The notes: generated by a model from the sequence alone, not told the origin. DNA of 64,000 nucleotides from Pelomonas sp. Root1444 (GCF_001426885.1 NZ_LMFP01000013.1:1-64000); one strand, 5' to 3'; positions 43,096-54,872 are shown, counted from the first letter of the stretch. Made by a program: numbers and translations.

Positions 43096-44763
43096 CTACA
43101 GCTGCCCAGGCGCGTCCATGTCGGCCAGGCTGGGCTTCAGGTCATGTTGGCCGGCCTGGATGCCGTCGTGGTGGCTGAGGTAGAGGGAAACGTCATGCCG
43201 CTCCAGCCAGCCAATGGCCTTAAGGCGGTCCAGCACGGGGCCCTTCACCTCCGAGAACTCCAGCCGCAGCCCCTCGGCCGCCAGCGCGGCATGCAGCTCC
43301 TGCAGCGCCACGAGGCCGGACACGTCGATGTGGTTGACCGGCGCCATCAGCATCAGCACGCGCCGCGGTACGCCGACCTTCTCGCGGTGCTCGCGCACAA
43401 GGGCCAGCGCCACGTCGGCCAGGCCGCGGGCGTTCGTGAACACCAGGCTCTCGTCGATGCGCAGCCCGACCACCTCGGCCTGGCATTCGACGGCATAGCG
43501 CTCGACGTTGCGGTAATGCTGGGTGCCGGGCACGCGGCCGATGCGCGCCATGTGCGGCCGCGCGGTGCGCTGGATGAGCAGCGCGATGGACCCGACGACG
43601 CCCAGCGCCAGCGCCGCGCCGACGCTCCACAGCAGCACGGTCGCCGTGACGGCCATCATCAGCAGGCCCTCGGCGCGCGCATAGCGCCAGGCCTCGCCGT
43701 AATGGCGCAGCGTGAAGCCGCCCAGCACGGCCACGACGATGGTCGCCGCCAGCACCGGCTTGGGCAGGTGGGCCAGCGGGACGGCCAGCAACAGCATCGC
43801 CAGCAGCATGAAGGCGGCGACGAAGACCAGCGTCCAGCGGCTTCGCGAACCGGCCTCGTGCAGCAGGATGCTGCGCGAGAAGCTGCCGGCCACCGGCATG
43901 CCGCCGCTCAGCGCGGCGACGACGTTGGCCGCCGCCAGGCCGCGCAGCTCGGCCGCGGGCAGCAGCTTCTCGCCGCGACGCTGGGCCAGGGATTCGGACA
44001 CCGCCAGGCTGGACACGAAGGCCATCAGCGCGATCAACGCGGCCGGCGGCAGCAGCTGCAGCCACAGCGCCTTGTCCAGCGACGGCAGGCCCAACGGCAG
44101 GGCCAGCGACGGCAGCGCACCGACCTGGGCCACGCCGGCGGCCGTCGGCGTGAAGGCCGACAGCGCCATCGCCGCGACGAGCAGCCCCAGCGGCGCCAGC
44201 CGCGCCAACAGCCGCGGGCCGGCGCGGCGCGACAGCAGCAGCAAGGCCACCGCGGCGCCACCCCATGCAGCGCTCGCGATGACGAAGCCGCCGTGCCGCG
44301 CGGACAGCAGCAGGTCCGGCAGCGTGAACCCCACCGCCGCGCTGCCCAGCAGCACCGGCACCTGGCTGGCCGCGATCATCAGCGTCGCGCCGTTCTCGAA
44401 GCCGCGCAGCGCCGGCACCGACAGCAGGCTGGACAGCGCGTCCAGCCGCAGCAACGCGGCGGCCCCGAGCAGCAGCCCCACCTCGGCCGCGAGCACCAGC
44501 GCACCCGCTTCCGCCGGCACGCCCGCCGGCAGCCCGGCCAGGGCCTGCGCGATCATCAGCGCCAGCACCGCCACTGGCCCCAGGCCCAGCACCGGGCTGG
44601 AGCCCAAGGCGGCATAGGCCAGCAGCGGCAGCAGGCTGGCGTACAGGCCCACCTGCGGCGGCAGGCCCGCCAGCATCGCGTAGGCCAGGCTTTGCGGGAT
44701 CAGCAACACGGCGACGACGGCGCCGGCAAGCAGGTCCGCGCGCCAGGTGGACGGCAGGCGCAT
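43096..44763 (-). CDS. SulP family anion permease with STAS domain
   Basis: A 555-aa inner-membrane transporter. The N-terminal part has the family signature LLAGAVVAVLLIPQSLAYAM and about 11-13 membrane segments, with LPPQVGLYASLLPLLAYA and GGMPVAGSFSRSILLHEAGS in the core. The C-terminal 120 residues are a STAS domain (VVGLRIDESLVFTNARGLAD, VNHIDVSGLVALQEL). Sulphate, bicarbonate or dicarboxylates are possible substrates. The start ATG 44763 overlaps the stop of the Bug receptor gene (TGATG), so the two are translationally coupled. gshA follows 41 bp downstream. Confidence 0.92.
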   Translation of the reverse strand: MRLPSTWRADLLAGAVVAVLLIPQSLAYAMLAGLPPQVGLYASLLPLLAYAALGSSPVLGLGPVAVLALMIAQALAGLPAGVPAEAGALVLAAEVGLLLGAAALLRLDALSSLLSVPALRGFENGATLMIAASQVPVLLGSAAVGFTLPDLLLSARHGGFVIASAAWGGAAVALLLLSRRAGPRLLARLAPLGLLVAAMALSAFTPTAAGVAQVGALPSLALPLGLPSLDKALWLQLLPPAALIALMAFVSSLAVSESLAQRRGEKLLPAAELRGLAAANVVAALSGGMPVAGSFSRSILLHEAGSRSRWTLVFVAAFMLLAMLLLAVPLAHLPKPVLAATIVVAVLGGFTLRHYGEAWRYARAEGLLMMAVTATVLLWSVGAALALGVVGSIALLIQRTARPHMARIGRVPGTQHYRNVERYAVECQAEVVGLRIDESLVFTNARGLADVALALVREHREKVGVPRRVLMLMAPVNHIDVSGLVALQELHAALAAEGLRLEFSEVKGPVLDRLKAIGWLERHDVSLYLSHHDGIQAGQHDLKPSLADMDAPGQL

Positions 44764-45749
44764 CAGTCGACCTTGGCCCCCGAGACCTTCACGACCTTGG
44801 CCCACTTGGCCGTCTCGCTGGCGATCAGCGCCGCGAACTCCGCCGACGAGCCGCCACCGGCCACGGCGCCCTGCCCGGCCATGCGCTCGCGCAGCGCCGG
44901 CGTGTTCAGCGCCGCGGCGGCCTCGCGTTGCAGGCGGGCCACCTGCTCGGCCGGCTGGCCGGCGGGCGCCAGCAGCCCGAACCACGAGCTGGCCTCATAA
45001 CCGGCCAGCTGTGCGCCGCCGGCCTCGGCGACGGTCGGCAGCTCGGGCACCGCCGGGCTGCGCTGGGCGCTGGTGACGGCCAGGGCCAGCAGCTTGCCCG
45101 ACTTGATGTGCGGCAGCGCCGAGGGCAGGTTGTCGAACATCAGGTCGGTGTTGCCGGCGATCAGGTCCAGCAGCGCGGGGCCGGAGCCGCGGTAGGGAAA
45201 GTGCAGCATGAAGCTGCCCGTCATCGTCTTGAACAGCTCGCCGGCCAGATGGATGGAGGTGCCGTTGCCACTGGACGCCATGTTGAGCTTGCCGGGATGG
45301 GTGCGGGCGACGCGGATCAGGTCCGCCACGCTCTTGATGCCGTGGCGCTCGGCATTGGCGGGGTTGAGCACCAGCACGTTGGGCACCGCCGCGACCAGCG
45401 TGACGGGCGCGAAGTCCTTCAGCGGGTCGTAGGGCAGCTTGGGGTAGAGGGCCGCATTGATCGCATGCGTGCCCACGGTGCCCATCAGCAGCGTGTGGCC
45501 GTCGGTGGCCTTGGCAACCTCCGCAGCACCGATGTTGCCGCCCGCGCCAGGCTTGTTGTCGACGACGACCGCCTGGCCCAGGCGCTGCTGCAGCTCGGGC
45601 GCCATCGCGCGCGCCAGCAGGTCGGTCGTGCCGCCGGGCGTGAAGGGCACGACGAGACGGATGAGCTTGGCCGGCCAGGCGGGCTGGGCCATGGCAGGCA
45701 GCGACAAGGCGCCGGCCAAGCTGCAGATCTTGCGGCGGTTCAGCGTCAT
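44763..45749 (-). CDS. Tripartite tricarboxylate transporter substrate-binding protein (Bug family)
   Basis: A 328-aa periplasmic receptor: [20 protein letters not shown] signal peptide, then [21 protein letters not shown] (diagnostic Bug motif) and [24 protein letters not shown] 45749 has GAGGAGA about nine bases upstream. Bug proteins bind carboxylates, often citrate, nicotinate or amides, and many are orphan receptors. No TctB or TctA membrane subunit is here; instead a SulP permease gene overlaps its stop. A second Bug gene lies upstream. Confidence 0.93.
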   Translation of the reverse strand: MTLNRRKICSLAGALSLPAMAQPAWPAKLIRLVVPFTPGGTTDLLARAMAPELQQRLGQAVVVDNKPGAGGNIGAAEVAKATDGHTLLMGTVGTHAINAALYPKLPYDPLKDFAPVTLVAAVPNVLVLNPANAERHGIKSVADLIRVARTHPGKLNMASSGNGTSIHLAGELFKTMTGSFMLHFPYRGSGPALLDLIAGNTDLMFDNLPSALPHIKSGKLLALAVTSAQRSPAVPELPTVAEAGGAQLAGYEASSWFGLLAPAGQPAEQVARLQREAAAALNTPALRERMAGQGAVAGGGSSAEFAALIASETAKWAKVVKVSGAKVD

Positions 45750-45858
45750 GGCGATCTCCTCTGGCTTTCGTATCCGGGCCGAGGGCCGCCTCAAGCCGGC
45801 CCGCCTGGCGATGTGCTCGCCCGCGTTCAGCAGGGCAAGATCGGGCGAGAGGCCTACT

Positions 45859-46872
45859 CTACCTATCGACCTTGATGCCAGACAGCTGCACCACACGTGC
45901 CCACTTGGTGGTTTCGGCGGCGATGAGGGCGGCGAACTCCGCGCCGCCGCTGCCCGGCATCAGCATGCCGCGGGCCGTCAGGCGCTCGCGCAGCGGGGCG
46001 GCCGACAGCGCCGCAACCGTGTCGCGCTCCAGCCGGGCGAGCTGCTCGGCCGGCTGGCTGCTGGGCGCGAACAGGCCGATCCAGGCGCTGGCCTCGTAGC
46101 CCTTCAGCGCCGTGCCGCCGGCCTCCTCGACGGTGGGCAGGTCGGGCAGGCCGGGGATGCGCCGCGAACTCGTCACGGCCAGCGGCAGCAGCTTGCCGGC
46201 GCGGATCTGCGGCAGCGCCGCGGGCAGGAAGTCAAACATCAAGTCCATGTTGCCGGCGATGACGTCCTGCTGGGCCGAGGCCGGGCTGCGGTAGGGGAAA
46301 TGCAGCATGTAGGTCTCGGTCAGGCGCTTGAAGAGTTCGCCGGCCAGGTGGGAGGGGTTGCCGTTGCCGCCCGAGGCGATGTGCAGCCGGCCCGGCTGGG
46401 CGCTGGCGGCGTGCACGAGGTCGGCGAGCCGGCGTATGCCCAGCTTCTGGGCGATGGCCGGGTTGATGACCAGCACCAGCGGCATCGTCGCGATCAGGCT
46501 GACGGGCGCGAAGTCCTTCACCGCGTCATACGGCAAGCGGCGCGACAGCAGCGGGTTGATGGCGTGCGTGCTGACGCTGCCCATCAGCAGCGTGTGGCCG
46601 TCGCTGGCGACGGCGACCTCGGCGCTGCCGATGTTGCCGTCGGCACCGGGCCGGTTCTCGATGACGACCGGCTGGCCCAGGCCACGCTGCAGCTCGGGTG
46701 CGAGCAGGCGCGCGGCCAGGTCGGCCGCGCCACCCGGCGGGTAGGGCACGACGATGCGCAACGGCCGCGTCGGCCACGCGGCCAAGGGCTGCGCCGACGC
46801 GACAGGGGCGCCGGCAGCGGCCAGCCACAACAGCAGGCTGCGGCGCGGGATCGGCGTCATGTCGGTGGCCAT
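45859..46872 (-). CDS. Second Bug-family substrate-binding protein
   Basis: A 337-aa periplasmic receptor paralogous to the neighbouring gene: [77 protein letters not shown] and [22 protein letters not shown]. The signal peptide is [20 protein letters not shown]. Two ATGs at 46872 and 46860 are possible and neither has a clear ribosome site. Transported ligand unknown. It is separated from the first Bug gene by 109 bp, and from the TPR-GGDEF gene by 20 bp. Confidence 0.92.
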   Translation of the reverse strand: MATDMTPIPRRSLLLWLAAAGAPVASAQPLAAWPTRPLRIVVPYPPGGAADLAARLLAPELQRGLGQPVVIENRPGADGNIGSAEVAVASDGHTLLMGSVSTHAINPLLSRRLPYDAVKDFAPVSLIATMPLVLVINPAIAQKLGIRRLADLVHAASAQPGRLHIASGGNGNPSHLAGELFKRLTETYMLHFPYRSPASAQQDVIAGNMDLMFDFLPAALPQIRAGKLLPLAVTSSRRIPGLPDLPTVEEAGGTALKGYEASAWIGLFAPSSQPAEQLARLERDTVAALSAAPLRERLTARGMLMPGSGGAEFAALIAAETTKWARVVQLSGIKVDR

Positions 46873-46892
46873 TTGCGCATCGCTGTACCGGC

Positions 46893-48932
46893 TCAGCCCT
46901 GCGGCCCGAGCAGCACGGTGAGCCGCACCTGGCCGTGCAGGCAGGCGGCGTCGAAGTCCTGCAGGATGGCGGCCAGCGTGTCGGCGTCCACCGCCTCGAC
47001 GGCGGCGATGCCGACGCCGCGGTTGCGGCCCTCGGACTTGGCCTTGTAGAGCACCATGTCGGCCCAGTTGACGGCCTGCTCCCAATGCAGGCGCAGCGCG
47101 GAGCCGCCACTGCCGCCCAGCGGGAAGCTGGCGAAGCCGACCGAGGCCGTGATGCGCAGCGGGCCGTCGGGCGTGGTGATCGCTTCGCTGCCGATGCTGC
47201 GCAGCACGCGCTCGGCCATCAGGGCCAGGTCGTTGCCGGGCCGCTCGGGCGCGAAGACCAGGAACTCCTCGCCGCCCCAGCGCACCACCAGGTCGGTGTC
47301 GCGCACCGCGGCGCTGATGCGCCGGCCGACCTCGACGATGACAGCGTCGCCGGCCGCATGGCCATGCTGGTCGTTGACGTTCTTGAAGTGATCGATGTCG
47401 ATCATCATCAGCGCGCCCTGGAAGCCCTCGGACCGCATCTCGCGCGCCCGCTGGTCCATGACGGCCAGGAAATGGCGGCGGTTGGACAGGTCGGTCAGCG
47501 GGTCGCGCTCGCTTTGCGCGCGCAACAGGCGCTGGTTGGCCGTCAGCCGCGCCTGCGCCCGGCGCATGCGCAGCAGCGTGAGGCCGATCAGCGCGCTCGA
47601 CAGCAGCAGCAGCGCGCCGACGGCGATGCCCAGCTGGGTCGCGAGCCGGCGGTTCTCGAGCTGCTGGTCCTTGAGCTGGCCGTCGCGCGCCAAGAGGTCG
47701 AGGTCACGCTGCCTGGCGGCGCTGTCGTACTTGCGGCGCAGCTCCTCGAGCGCGCTGGCGCGATTGCGCTCGTTGCTCTTCGCATTGAGCTCGCGCTCGG
47801 CGTGGAAGGCGGCCAGCGCCTCCTTGTACTGGCCCGCCTCGGCCCAGCTGTCGCTGAGCTCGCGCAGTTCCCGGGCGCGCGGCACCAGTTCGGCCGGGTC
47901 GGCGCCGAACTCGCCGACCCGGGCGAGCTCCTGGCGTGCCGCGTCGAACTGGCGCAGCTTGATGTGGGCGAGGGCGAGGTTGTGGTGCAGGCCGCGTTCG
48001 AAGAGCCGATCGCGGAAGCGCTGCAGCACGGGCATCGCCCGCTGGCCGGTGACCAGGGCCTCCTTCAGCAAGCCCTGGCGCATCAGGGCGTCCACCTGGT
48101 TGGACTGCAGGATGGCGGTCAGGTGGGGCGCGTCGGCCTGCGCGGCCAGCTGCAGGGCGACATCCAGCGCGTCGCGCGCGCCTTCGCGGTTGCCGGCGCG
48201 GTGCTCGACGACGCCTTCGTAGTTGCGCACGCGGGCGCTTGCGACCAGGTCGCCCTGGGCCTCGGCCAGTGCCGCGCGAATCTCGGCGCGGGCCGCGTCG
48301 CCATGCTCCCGGGTCTGCAGCACGCCGGCCAGCATGCCGTGGGCGAGCGCCGCGAGATGCCGGTCCTTGCCGGCGCGGGCCAGCGCGAGCGCGCGGCGCA
48401 GGCTGGCCTCGGCGTCGATGAAGGCGCCCTGGGCGTACTGCTGGCGGTGCAGCAGGCGCAGCGCCTCCCAGGCGCTTTGGACATCGCAGTCCAGCACCTC
48501 CACGGCGCGCACCTCGTCGCCGGCCGGGCAGTGCTTGTCCAGGCCCGTCAGCGCGCGCGCGGCCAGCGCGCCGGCGGGCTTGCCCAGGCGCTCCTGGATC
48601 AGCGCGCGCAGCACCCAGCTGCGGTCGACGCCGCCCTCGTGCGACAACAGCTGCACCGCAACGGCATCGGCCGCATCGGTCTGGCCGCCGGCCAGCAGCA
48701 CGCGGCCGCGCGCCAGCAGCCAGGCGGCCTCGCGTGCGGGCGTCATGTCTGCGGGCCAGCGGCGGTCCAGCTCGGCCCGCATGGCGTCGGGGTCGTCGAA
48801 GGCGCGGCGCGTGAGGGTGGCCAGCAGGCTGCGCTCGGCCAGAAGGTCGGTCCGGAGGTCAGCGGCGGGCGCGGCCGGTGACGCCGCAGCGGCCAGCAGC
48901 AGCAGCACGAAGGCGATCAGGGCGGCTCTCAT
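46893..48932 (-). CDS. TPR-repeat diguanylate cyclase (GGDEF), copy 2
   Basis: A 679-aa membrane sensor. After a signal peptide (MRAALIAFVLLLLAAAASPA) comes a periplasmic TPR-rich region to about residue 410, a transmembrane helix (LGIAVGALLLLSSALIGLTLL, about 440-460), and a GGDEF domain with DPLTDLSNRRHF, IDIDHFKNVNDQHGHAAGDA and an intact active loop RWGGEEFLVFA. It is therefore likely to make c-di-GMP. The ATG at 48932 overlaps the stop of the paralogous upstream gene (ATGA), so the two are co-transcribed and may heterodimerise. Confidence 0.92.
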   Translation of the reverse strand: MRAALIAFVLLLLAAAASPAAPAADLRTDLLAERSLLATLTRRAFDDPDAMRAELDRRWPADMTPAREAAWLLARGRVLLAGGQTDAADAVAVQLLSHEGGVDRSWVLRALIQERLGKPAGALAARALTGLDKHCPAGDEVRAVEVLDCDVQSAWEALRLLHRQQYAQGAFIDAEASLRRALALARAGKDRHLAALAHGMLAGVLQTREHGDAARAEIRAALAEAQGDLVASARVRNYEGVVEHRAGNREGARDALDVALQLAAQADAPHLTAILQSNQVDALMRQGLLKEALVTGQRAMPVLQRFRDRLFERGLHHNLALAHIKLRQFDAARQELARVGEFGADPAELVPRARELRELSDSWAEAGQYKEALAAFHAERELNAKSNERNRASALEELRRKYDSAARQRDLDLLARDGQLKDQQLENRRLATQLGIAVGALLLLSSALIGLTLLRMRRAQARLTANQRLLRAQSERDPLTDLSNRRHFLAVMDQRAREMRSEGFQGALMMIDIDHFKNVNDQHGHAAGDAVIVEVGRRISAAVRDTDLVVRWGGEEFLVFAPERPGNDLALMAERVLRSIGSEAITTPDGPLRITASVGFASFPLGGSGGSALRLHWEQAVNWADMVLYKAKSEGRNRGVGIAAVEAVDADTLAAILQDFDAACLHGQVRLTVLLGPQG

Positions 48933-51076
48933 GCGTTGGCCGGCCGCGGGCCGCCGTCGAGGGAGGGCACGGCGCTGGCGGACGGCGCCGTGGCCACGCC
49001 GGGGCCGCTCAGCGCCAGCAGGCCGACCCGGCCTTCGCTCCAGGCGGCCTCCAGGCGCGCCGTCAGCTGGGCCGCGGCGATGGCGTCGGCAGCATCGATG
49101 CGCTCGACGCCATAGGCCTTGTTGCGGCCATGGCCCTTGGCGAGGTAGAGCACGGTGTCGACGAGGTCGATGGCACGCTCCCACGACAAGCGCAGGCCGT
49201 GCGGCGGCACCGGCAGGCTGACGAAGCCGACGGAGGCGGTGACGGGGATGTCGCGGCCCGCGTGGGCGACGGGCCTGCCGCCGATCAGGTCGAGCAGGCG
49301 CTGGGCGAGCTGCGGCGCGAACAGGCCCTCGCGGGTGCGGGCGACGATGAGGAACTCCTCGCCGCCCCAGCGCACGATGAGGTCGTCGTCGCGCACCGCT
49401 TCGCGCAGCCGCCGCGCGATCTCGACGAGGACGGCGTCGCCGGCGGAGTGGCCGAAGCTGTCGTTGATGCGCTTGAAGTGGTCCACGTCGACGAGGAAGA
49501 CGCTGGCCGTCAGCCCCTCGGGGCCTGACAGGCTCTTGATGGCGGCCTGGAAATGGCGGCGGTTGGCCAGGCCGGTCAGCGGGTCGGTCTCGCTCTGGCG
49601 CTTCAGCGACGCATTGCTGTGCGCCAGCGCCTCGTTGGTGCGGCGCACGCGCCGGAAGGCCTGGTAGAGCAGGCCCAGCGACGCCGCCACGCAGCCACCC
49701 AGCGCGGCCCAGAGCATCAGCGCCAGGTTGTGCTGGTGGACCTGCTCGGACTTGAGCGCGTTGTCGCGGTTGAGCAGCTCGATGTCGCGGGCGCGCTGCT
49801 CGGCGTCCTGGCGCTCCTGGGCTTCCAGCAGCAGCTTGCGTGTCTCGTCGCGCAACACCTGCTCGCCCACGCGGCGGTGCTCGCGGTAGGCGCCGAAGGC
49901 GCCGGCCAGGTCGCCGGCCTTCTCCAGGTAGCCGGCCAGTTCGTTCCAGCTGCCCGACGCGTAGGCGAGCGCGCCCTGCCGCTCCAGCAACGCGATGCCG
50001 GCCTGCACGTCCGCACGGCCTTCGGCGACGCGGCCCATCGCGATCTTGGCCAGCCCGATGTTGGAGCGGGCGATGCTCTCGGCGCCGATGTTGCCCGTGG
50101 CGCGCGCCAGCGGCAGGGCCTGGCCGGCCAGCTCCAGCGCCCGCGCCGGCTGGGCGTGCTGCAGGTAGTAGTCGGCGAAGTTGGCCAGGCCGGTCGCGCG
50201 CACGGCGTCGGCGCCGGCGCGCGTAGCCTCCTCCAGCGCATCCAAGGTGGCCTGCAGCGTGATGGACTGGTCCGCATCGTCGGCATGCACGATGCCGCGC
50301 ATCGTGTGGACCTGGTTCAGCGTCATCGGGTCGGGGTCCTTCAGCGCCTCGGCCAGCGCCTGCGCGACGATCTGGCGGGCGCGCGCCGGCGTGTCGGCGC
50401 GCAGCGTCGTGAAGGCCAGGTCCGACAGCGTCACCGCCACGCGCCACGGCCGGCCGAGCTGCTCGGCCAGGCGCAGCGCGCTGTGGCTTTCGGTCAGCGC
50501 GGCGTCGAGGTCGCCGATGTCGCTGGTGACGGCAGCGAGCTGGTAGTGGTGGCGCCAGCGGAAGGCGAGCCCCGCGGCGCCCAGCTGCTGGGGGTCCACC
50601 GCGGTCAGCAGCCGGCGCGCCTCGCGCAGGTCGCCCTGGGTGACCAGGTACTCGGCGCTGACGTTGGCGGCCGCGACGACCGCGTCGGCCCGCAGCGCGC
50701 CGGCCGGCCATTGGCGCAGCTGCTCCGCGATCTGGTCGCACAGCGGGCGGTCACGCGCATAGGCGGCCAGCAGGCCGCGCAGCGCCAGCGCGTCGAGCTG
50801 CGCGGCGCTGCCCGCCGGCAACCGGGCCGCGCGGGCGCGCAGCTGCTGCTCGTAGAGGGCCGGCTTGGCCCGTGCGGCACGCTCCAGGCGTTCGAAATCC
50901 TGGGCCAGGCTGGCATCGCCCGGCGCCGAGGCCGCGGCGGCCGTTGCCCGCGTGGCGCGCCCACCGGCCTCGCCGCCGTCCGAGCAGGCGGCCGCCAGCG
51001 CGAGCGCGGCCAGCGCTGCACACAGCGTCGAACGGGAAGCCAAAGGTTGGAGCATCGCGGCAATAGCGGCACGCAT
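48929..51076 (-). CDS. TPR-repeat diguanylate cyclase (GGDEF), copy 1
   Basis: Paralogue of the next gene. A 715-aa membrane sensor whose N terminus is a signal peptide with a lipobox-like LALAAAC (SDGG follows), then TPR-like repeats to about residue 430, a membrane helix in LALMLWAALGGCVAASLGLL, and GGDEF with DPLTGLANRRHF, FLVDVDHFKRINDSFGHSAG and active loop RWGGEEFLIVA. The start is uncertain: GTG 51094, ATG 51076 and ATG 51055 are possible, none with a clear Shine-Dalgarno sequence. An in-frame TGA directly precedes GTG 51094. It is upstream of copy 2. Confidence 0.9.
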   Translation of the reverse strand: MRAAIAAMLQPLASRSTLCAALAALALAAACSDGGEAGGRATRATAAAASAPGDASLAQDFERLERAARAKPALYEQQLRARAARLPAGSAAQLDALALRGLLAAYARDRPLCDQIAEQLRQWPAGALRADAVVAAANVSAEYLVTQGDLREARRLLTAVDPQQLGAAGLAFRWRHHYQLAAVTSDIGDLDAALTESHSALRLAEQLGRPWRVAVTLSDLAFTTLRADTPARARQIVAQALAEALKDPDPMTLNQVHTMRGIVHADDADQSITLQATLDALEEATRAGADAVRATGLANFADYYLQHAQPARALELAGQALPLARATGNIGAESIARSNIGLAKIAMGRVAEGRADVQAGIALLERQGALAYASGSWNELAGYLEKAGDLAGAFGAYREHRRVGEQVLRDETRKLLLEAQERQDAEQRARDIELLNRDNALKSEQVHQHNLALMLWAALGGCVAASLGLLYQAFRRVRRTNEALAHSNASLKRQSETDPLTGLANRRHFQAAIKSLSGPEGLTASVFLVDVDHFKRINDSFGHSAGDAVLVEIARRLREAVRDDDLIVRWGGEEFLIVARTREGLFAPQLAQRLLDLIGGRPVAHAGRDIPVTASVGFVSLPVPPHGLRLSWERAIDLVDTVLYLAKGHGRNKAYGVERIDAADAIAAAQLTARLEAAWSEGRVGLLALSGPGVATAPSASAVPSLDGGPRPANA

Positions 51077-51177
51077 TGATGGCGCCGGGTCCACTCATTT
51101 CATCGCGTTTCCGCCGGCAAGCCGCGGGCACCGCGACGGCGGAACGTCCAAATTGCACGCGCAGCGAGGCGTTGGCC

Positions 51178-52866
<1,689 letters not shown>

Positions 52867-52868
52867 GG

Positions 52869-53894
52869 TCACTCCAGACCTCTCAACTTCGGGTCCAACG
52901 CATCCCGCAGCGCATCCGTGAATAGCGCGAACGCGGTGACGAACACGGCCATGAAGGCGGCCACGACGGCGAGCTGCCACCAGTAGCCCAGGATCAGCTC
53001 GTTCTGCGCCTCGGCCAGCATCGTGCCCCAGGACACCTGGTCAACGCGAACGCCCAGGCCCAGGTAGCTCAGGATGACCTCGCTCTTGATGAAACTCACC
53101 ACGTGCAGCGACAGCTGTACCAGCGCCACGTGGGACACATTGGGCAGGATGTGCCGGAACATGCGTGAGGCTTGCGAGGCGCCGATGGCCTCGGCCGAGC
53201 GCACATACTCGCGCCCACGGTGCTTGATGAACTCCGCCCGGATCAGGCGGTAGATGCCGGTCCAGCCGGTCAGCGCAAGGATGGACACGACCGCACCCAC
53301 GCCACGCGGGAAGATGGCCGCGAAGGCAAAGATCAGCAGGATGCTGGGAATGGCCGTGAAGACGTTGTAGACCCACTCCAGCAGGTCGCCCACCTTGCCA
53401 CCGAAGAATCCCGAGATGGCGCCAAGCAGGGTGCCGATCAACGTCGCGACGACGGCTGCCGCCAGGCCCACGAAGATGGACACCTCGGCGCCCTTGATGA
53501 CCTTGGCCAGCACGTCGCGGCCCAGGCGGTCGCCGCCCAACGGCAGCGTCTCGGACTTGACCATCTCGTCGGTCTTGAAGGCCTTGGCGCGCTCGGCCCA
53601 CTCGGCATAGCGCGGCGCCAGGGGGTCGATGTCAGACAGGTCGACGTTAGGGCCCTTGGGCGCGGCGATGGTGCCGGTGTCTTCCTGAGGCTGAGGGCCG
53701 AGCAGGGTCGGCGGCGCATTCGGCACGCCCACCTCCTGCTGCCATCTGGATGCGACCAGGTTGGTGGCGGCCAGCAGCACCAGGAGGAGGAAGGCGCCGA
53801 CGACGGCCATCGACACGACGCCGACGCGGTCGGTGCGCAGGCGCCGCCAGGAAGCGGCCCAGACGCCGCCGGAGGAATTGGACACGGCGTTCAT
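52869..53894 (-). CDS. ABC transporter permease (DppC/YejE-like)
   Basis: A 341-aa inner-membrane permease. The first membrane helix is RVGVVSMAVVGAFLLLVLLA, then a periplasmic loop (DIDPLAPRYAEWAERAKAFK is characteristic of YejE-type proteins), then HPLG-like LPLGGDRLGRDVLAKVI and the inner-membrane-loop EAA motif EYVRSAEAIGASQASRMFRH. The ATG overlaps the preceding permease stop by 4 bases, showing coupling. Confidence 0.94.
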   Translation of the reverse strand: MNAVSNSSGGVWAASWRRLRTDRVGVVSMAVVGAFLLLVLLAATNLVASRWQQEVGVPNAPPTLLGPQPQEDTGTIAAPKGPNVDLSDIDPLAPRYAEWAERAKAFKTDEMVKSETLPLGGDRLGRDVLAKVIKGAEVSIFVGLAAAVVATLIGTLLGAISGFFGGKVGDLLEWVYNVFTAIPSILLIFAFAAIFPRGVGAVVSILALTGWTGIYRLIRAEFIKHRGREYVRSAEAIGASQASRMFRHILPNVSHVALVQLSLHVVSFIKSEVILSYLGLGVRVDQVSWGTMLAEAQNELILGYWWQLAVVAAFMAVFVTAFALFTDALRDALDPKLRGLE

Positions 53895-54829
53895 TTGAGG
53901 ACGACTCGCGGGTCAACGAGCTTGTAGAGCAGGTCGACGACAAGATTCACGGTCATCGTCAACGCGGCGAGATAGATGGCGAACGCCTGAATGACCGGGT
54001 AGTCGCCGCGGTTGACCGCCAGATACAGCTCACGGCCCAGGCCAGGGATGGAGAAGAACACCTCGATGAGAAAGCTGCCTACCAGCACGCCCGGCAGCAG
54101 CACCGAGACATTGGTCAGGATGGGGATCATCACGTTGCGCAGTACATGCTTGAGCAGCACGGTGCCCTCGGTCAGCCCCTTGGCGCGCGCTGTGCGCACA
54201 TAGTCATGGCCCAGCTCGTCAAGGAAAAAGCTGCGGTACAGGCGGATCTGCGGCGCCAGCGAAACGGCCACGGCAACAAGGATGGGCAGCGGCGCATAGG
54301 TCGTTAGGTTGGTCCAGTGGCTGCCCGTCCAGCCTTGCACCGGGAACCAGCCCAGGCGAAAGGCGAAGAAGTACTGCGACAGGATCACGTAGACCAGCAG
54401 CGAAATGGACACGGCCACCGTCGTGCAGATCATCACGGCGCGGTCGGTCAGGCTGCCGCGGACGGTGGCGACGGCCAGCGCGAAAGGGATGGCCAGCAAC
54501 ACCTCGAGGATGAGGACGGGCACAGTCACCGTCAGCGTCGCTGGCAGCCGGGTGGCAAACAGATTGGCCACCGACTCGTTGGTGGCCCAGCTGCGGCCCC
54601 AGTCGAAGGTGACGATCTGCTTGACGAAGATCCACAGCTGCTCCCAGACCGGCTTGTTCAGGCCGAGCTGCTCGCGGATCGATTCGATCATCTCCGGGCT
54701 CGCGTTCAGGCCGCCGAGGATGACGGTCGGGTCGTTGCCGAAGTACTTGAACAGAAAGAACACCAGCAGCACGACGCCGAGCAACGTCGGGATCATCTGC
54801 CACAGGCGTCGGACGAGATAGGCCGCCAT
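53891..54829 (-). CDS. ABC transporter permease (DppB/YejB-like)
   Basis: A 312-aa permease and first gene of the operon. MAAYLVRRLWQMIPTLLGVV is the typical start, with NDPTVILGG, a periplasmic EQLGLNKPVWEQL segment, and the EAA motif DELGHDYVRTARAKGLTEGT followed by LPGVLVGSFLIEVFFSIPGLG. An 8-bp hairpin lies 20 bp upstream of the start codon. The operon diverges from the two solute-binding protein genes, suggesting a shared control region. Confidence 0.94.
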   Translation of the reverse strand: MAAYLVRRLWQMIPTLLGVVLLVFFLFKYFGNDPTVILGGLNASPEMIESIREQLGLNKPVWEQLWIFVKQIVTFDWGRSWATNESVANLFATRLPATLTVTVPVLILEVLLAIPFALAVATVRGSLTDRAVMICTTVAVSISLLVYVILSQYFFAFRLGWFPVQGWTGSHWTNLTTYAPLPILVAVAVSLAPQIRLYRSFFLDELGHDYVRTARAKGLTEGTVLLKHVLRNVMIPILTNVSVLLPGVLVGSFLIEVFFSIPGLGRELYLAVNRGDYPVIQAFAIYLAALTMTVNLVVDLLYKLVDPRVVLK

Positions 54830-54849
54830 CGGGGCTCCTAGAAACTACA

Positions 54850-54872
54850 AACCCCGCGACGGATGCGGGGTT
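54850..54872 (-). promoter_or_regulatory. Hairpin in the 5' leader of the ABC permease operon
   Basis: On the minus strand AACCCCGC-ATCCGTC-GCGGGGTT is an 8-bp stem with a 7-base loop, followed by TGTAGTTTCTAGGAGCC, with the start codon 20 bp away. It could be a weak terminator, attenuator or simple leader hairpin. Confidence 0.35.

Noticed and set aside
46893..50741. Single 1282-codon frame joining two GGDEF genes
   Set aside because: Only the part from 48932 downward is a plausible protein; the upstream part is the wrong frame of copy 1.
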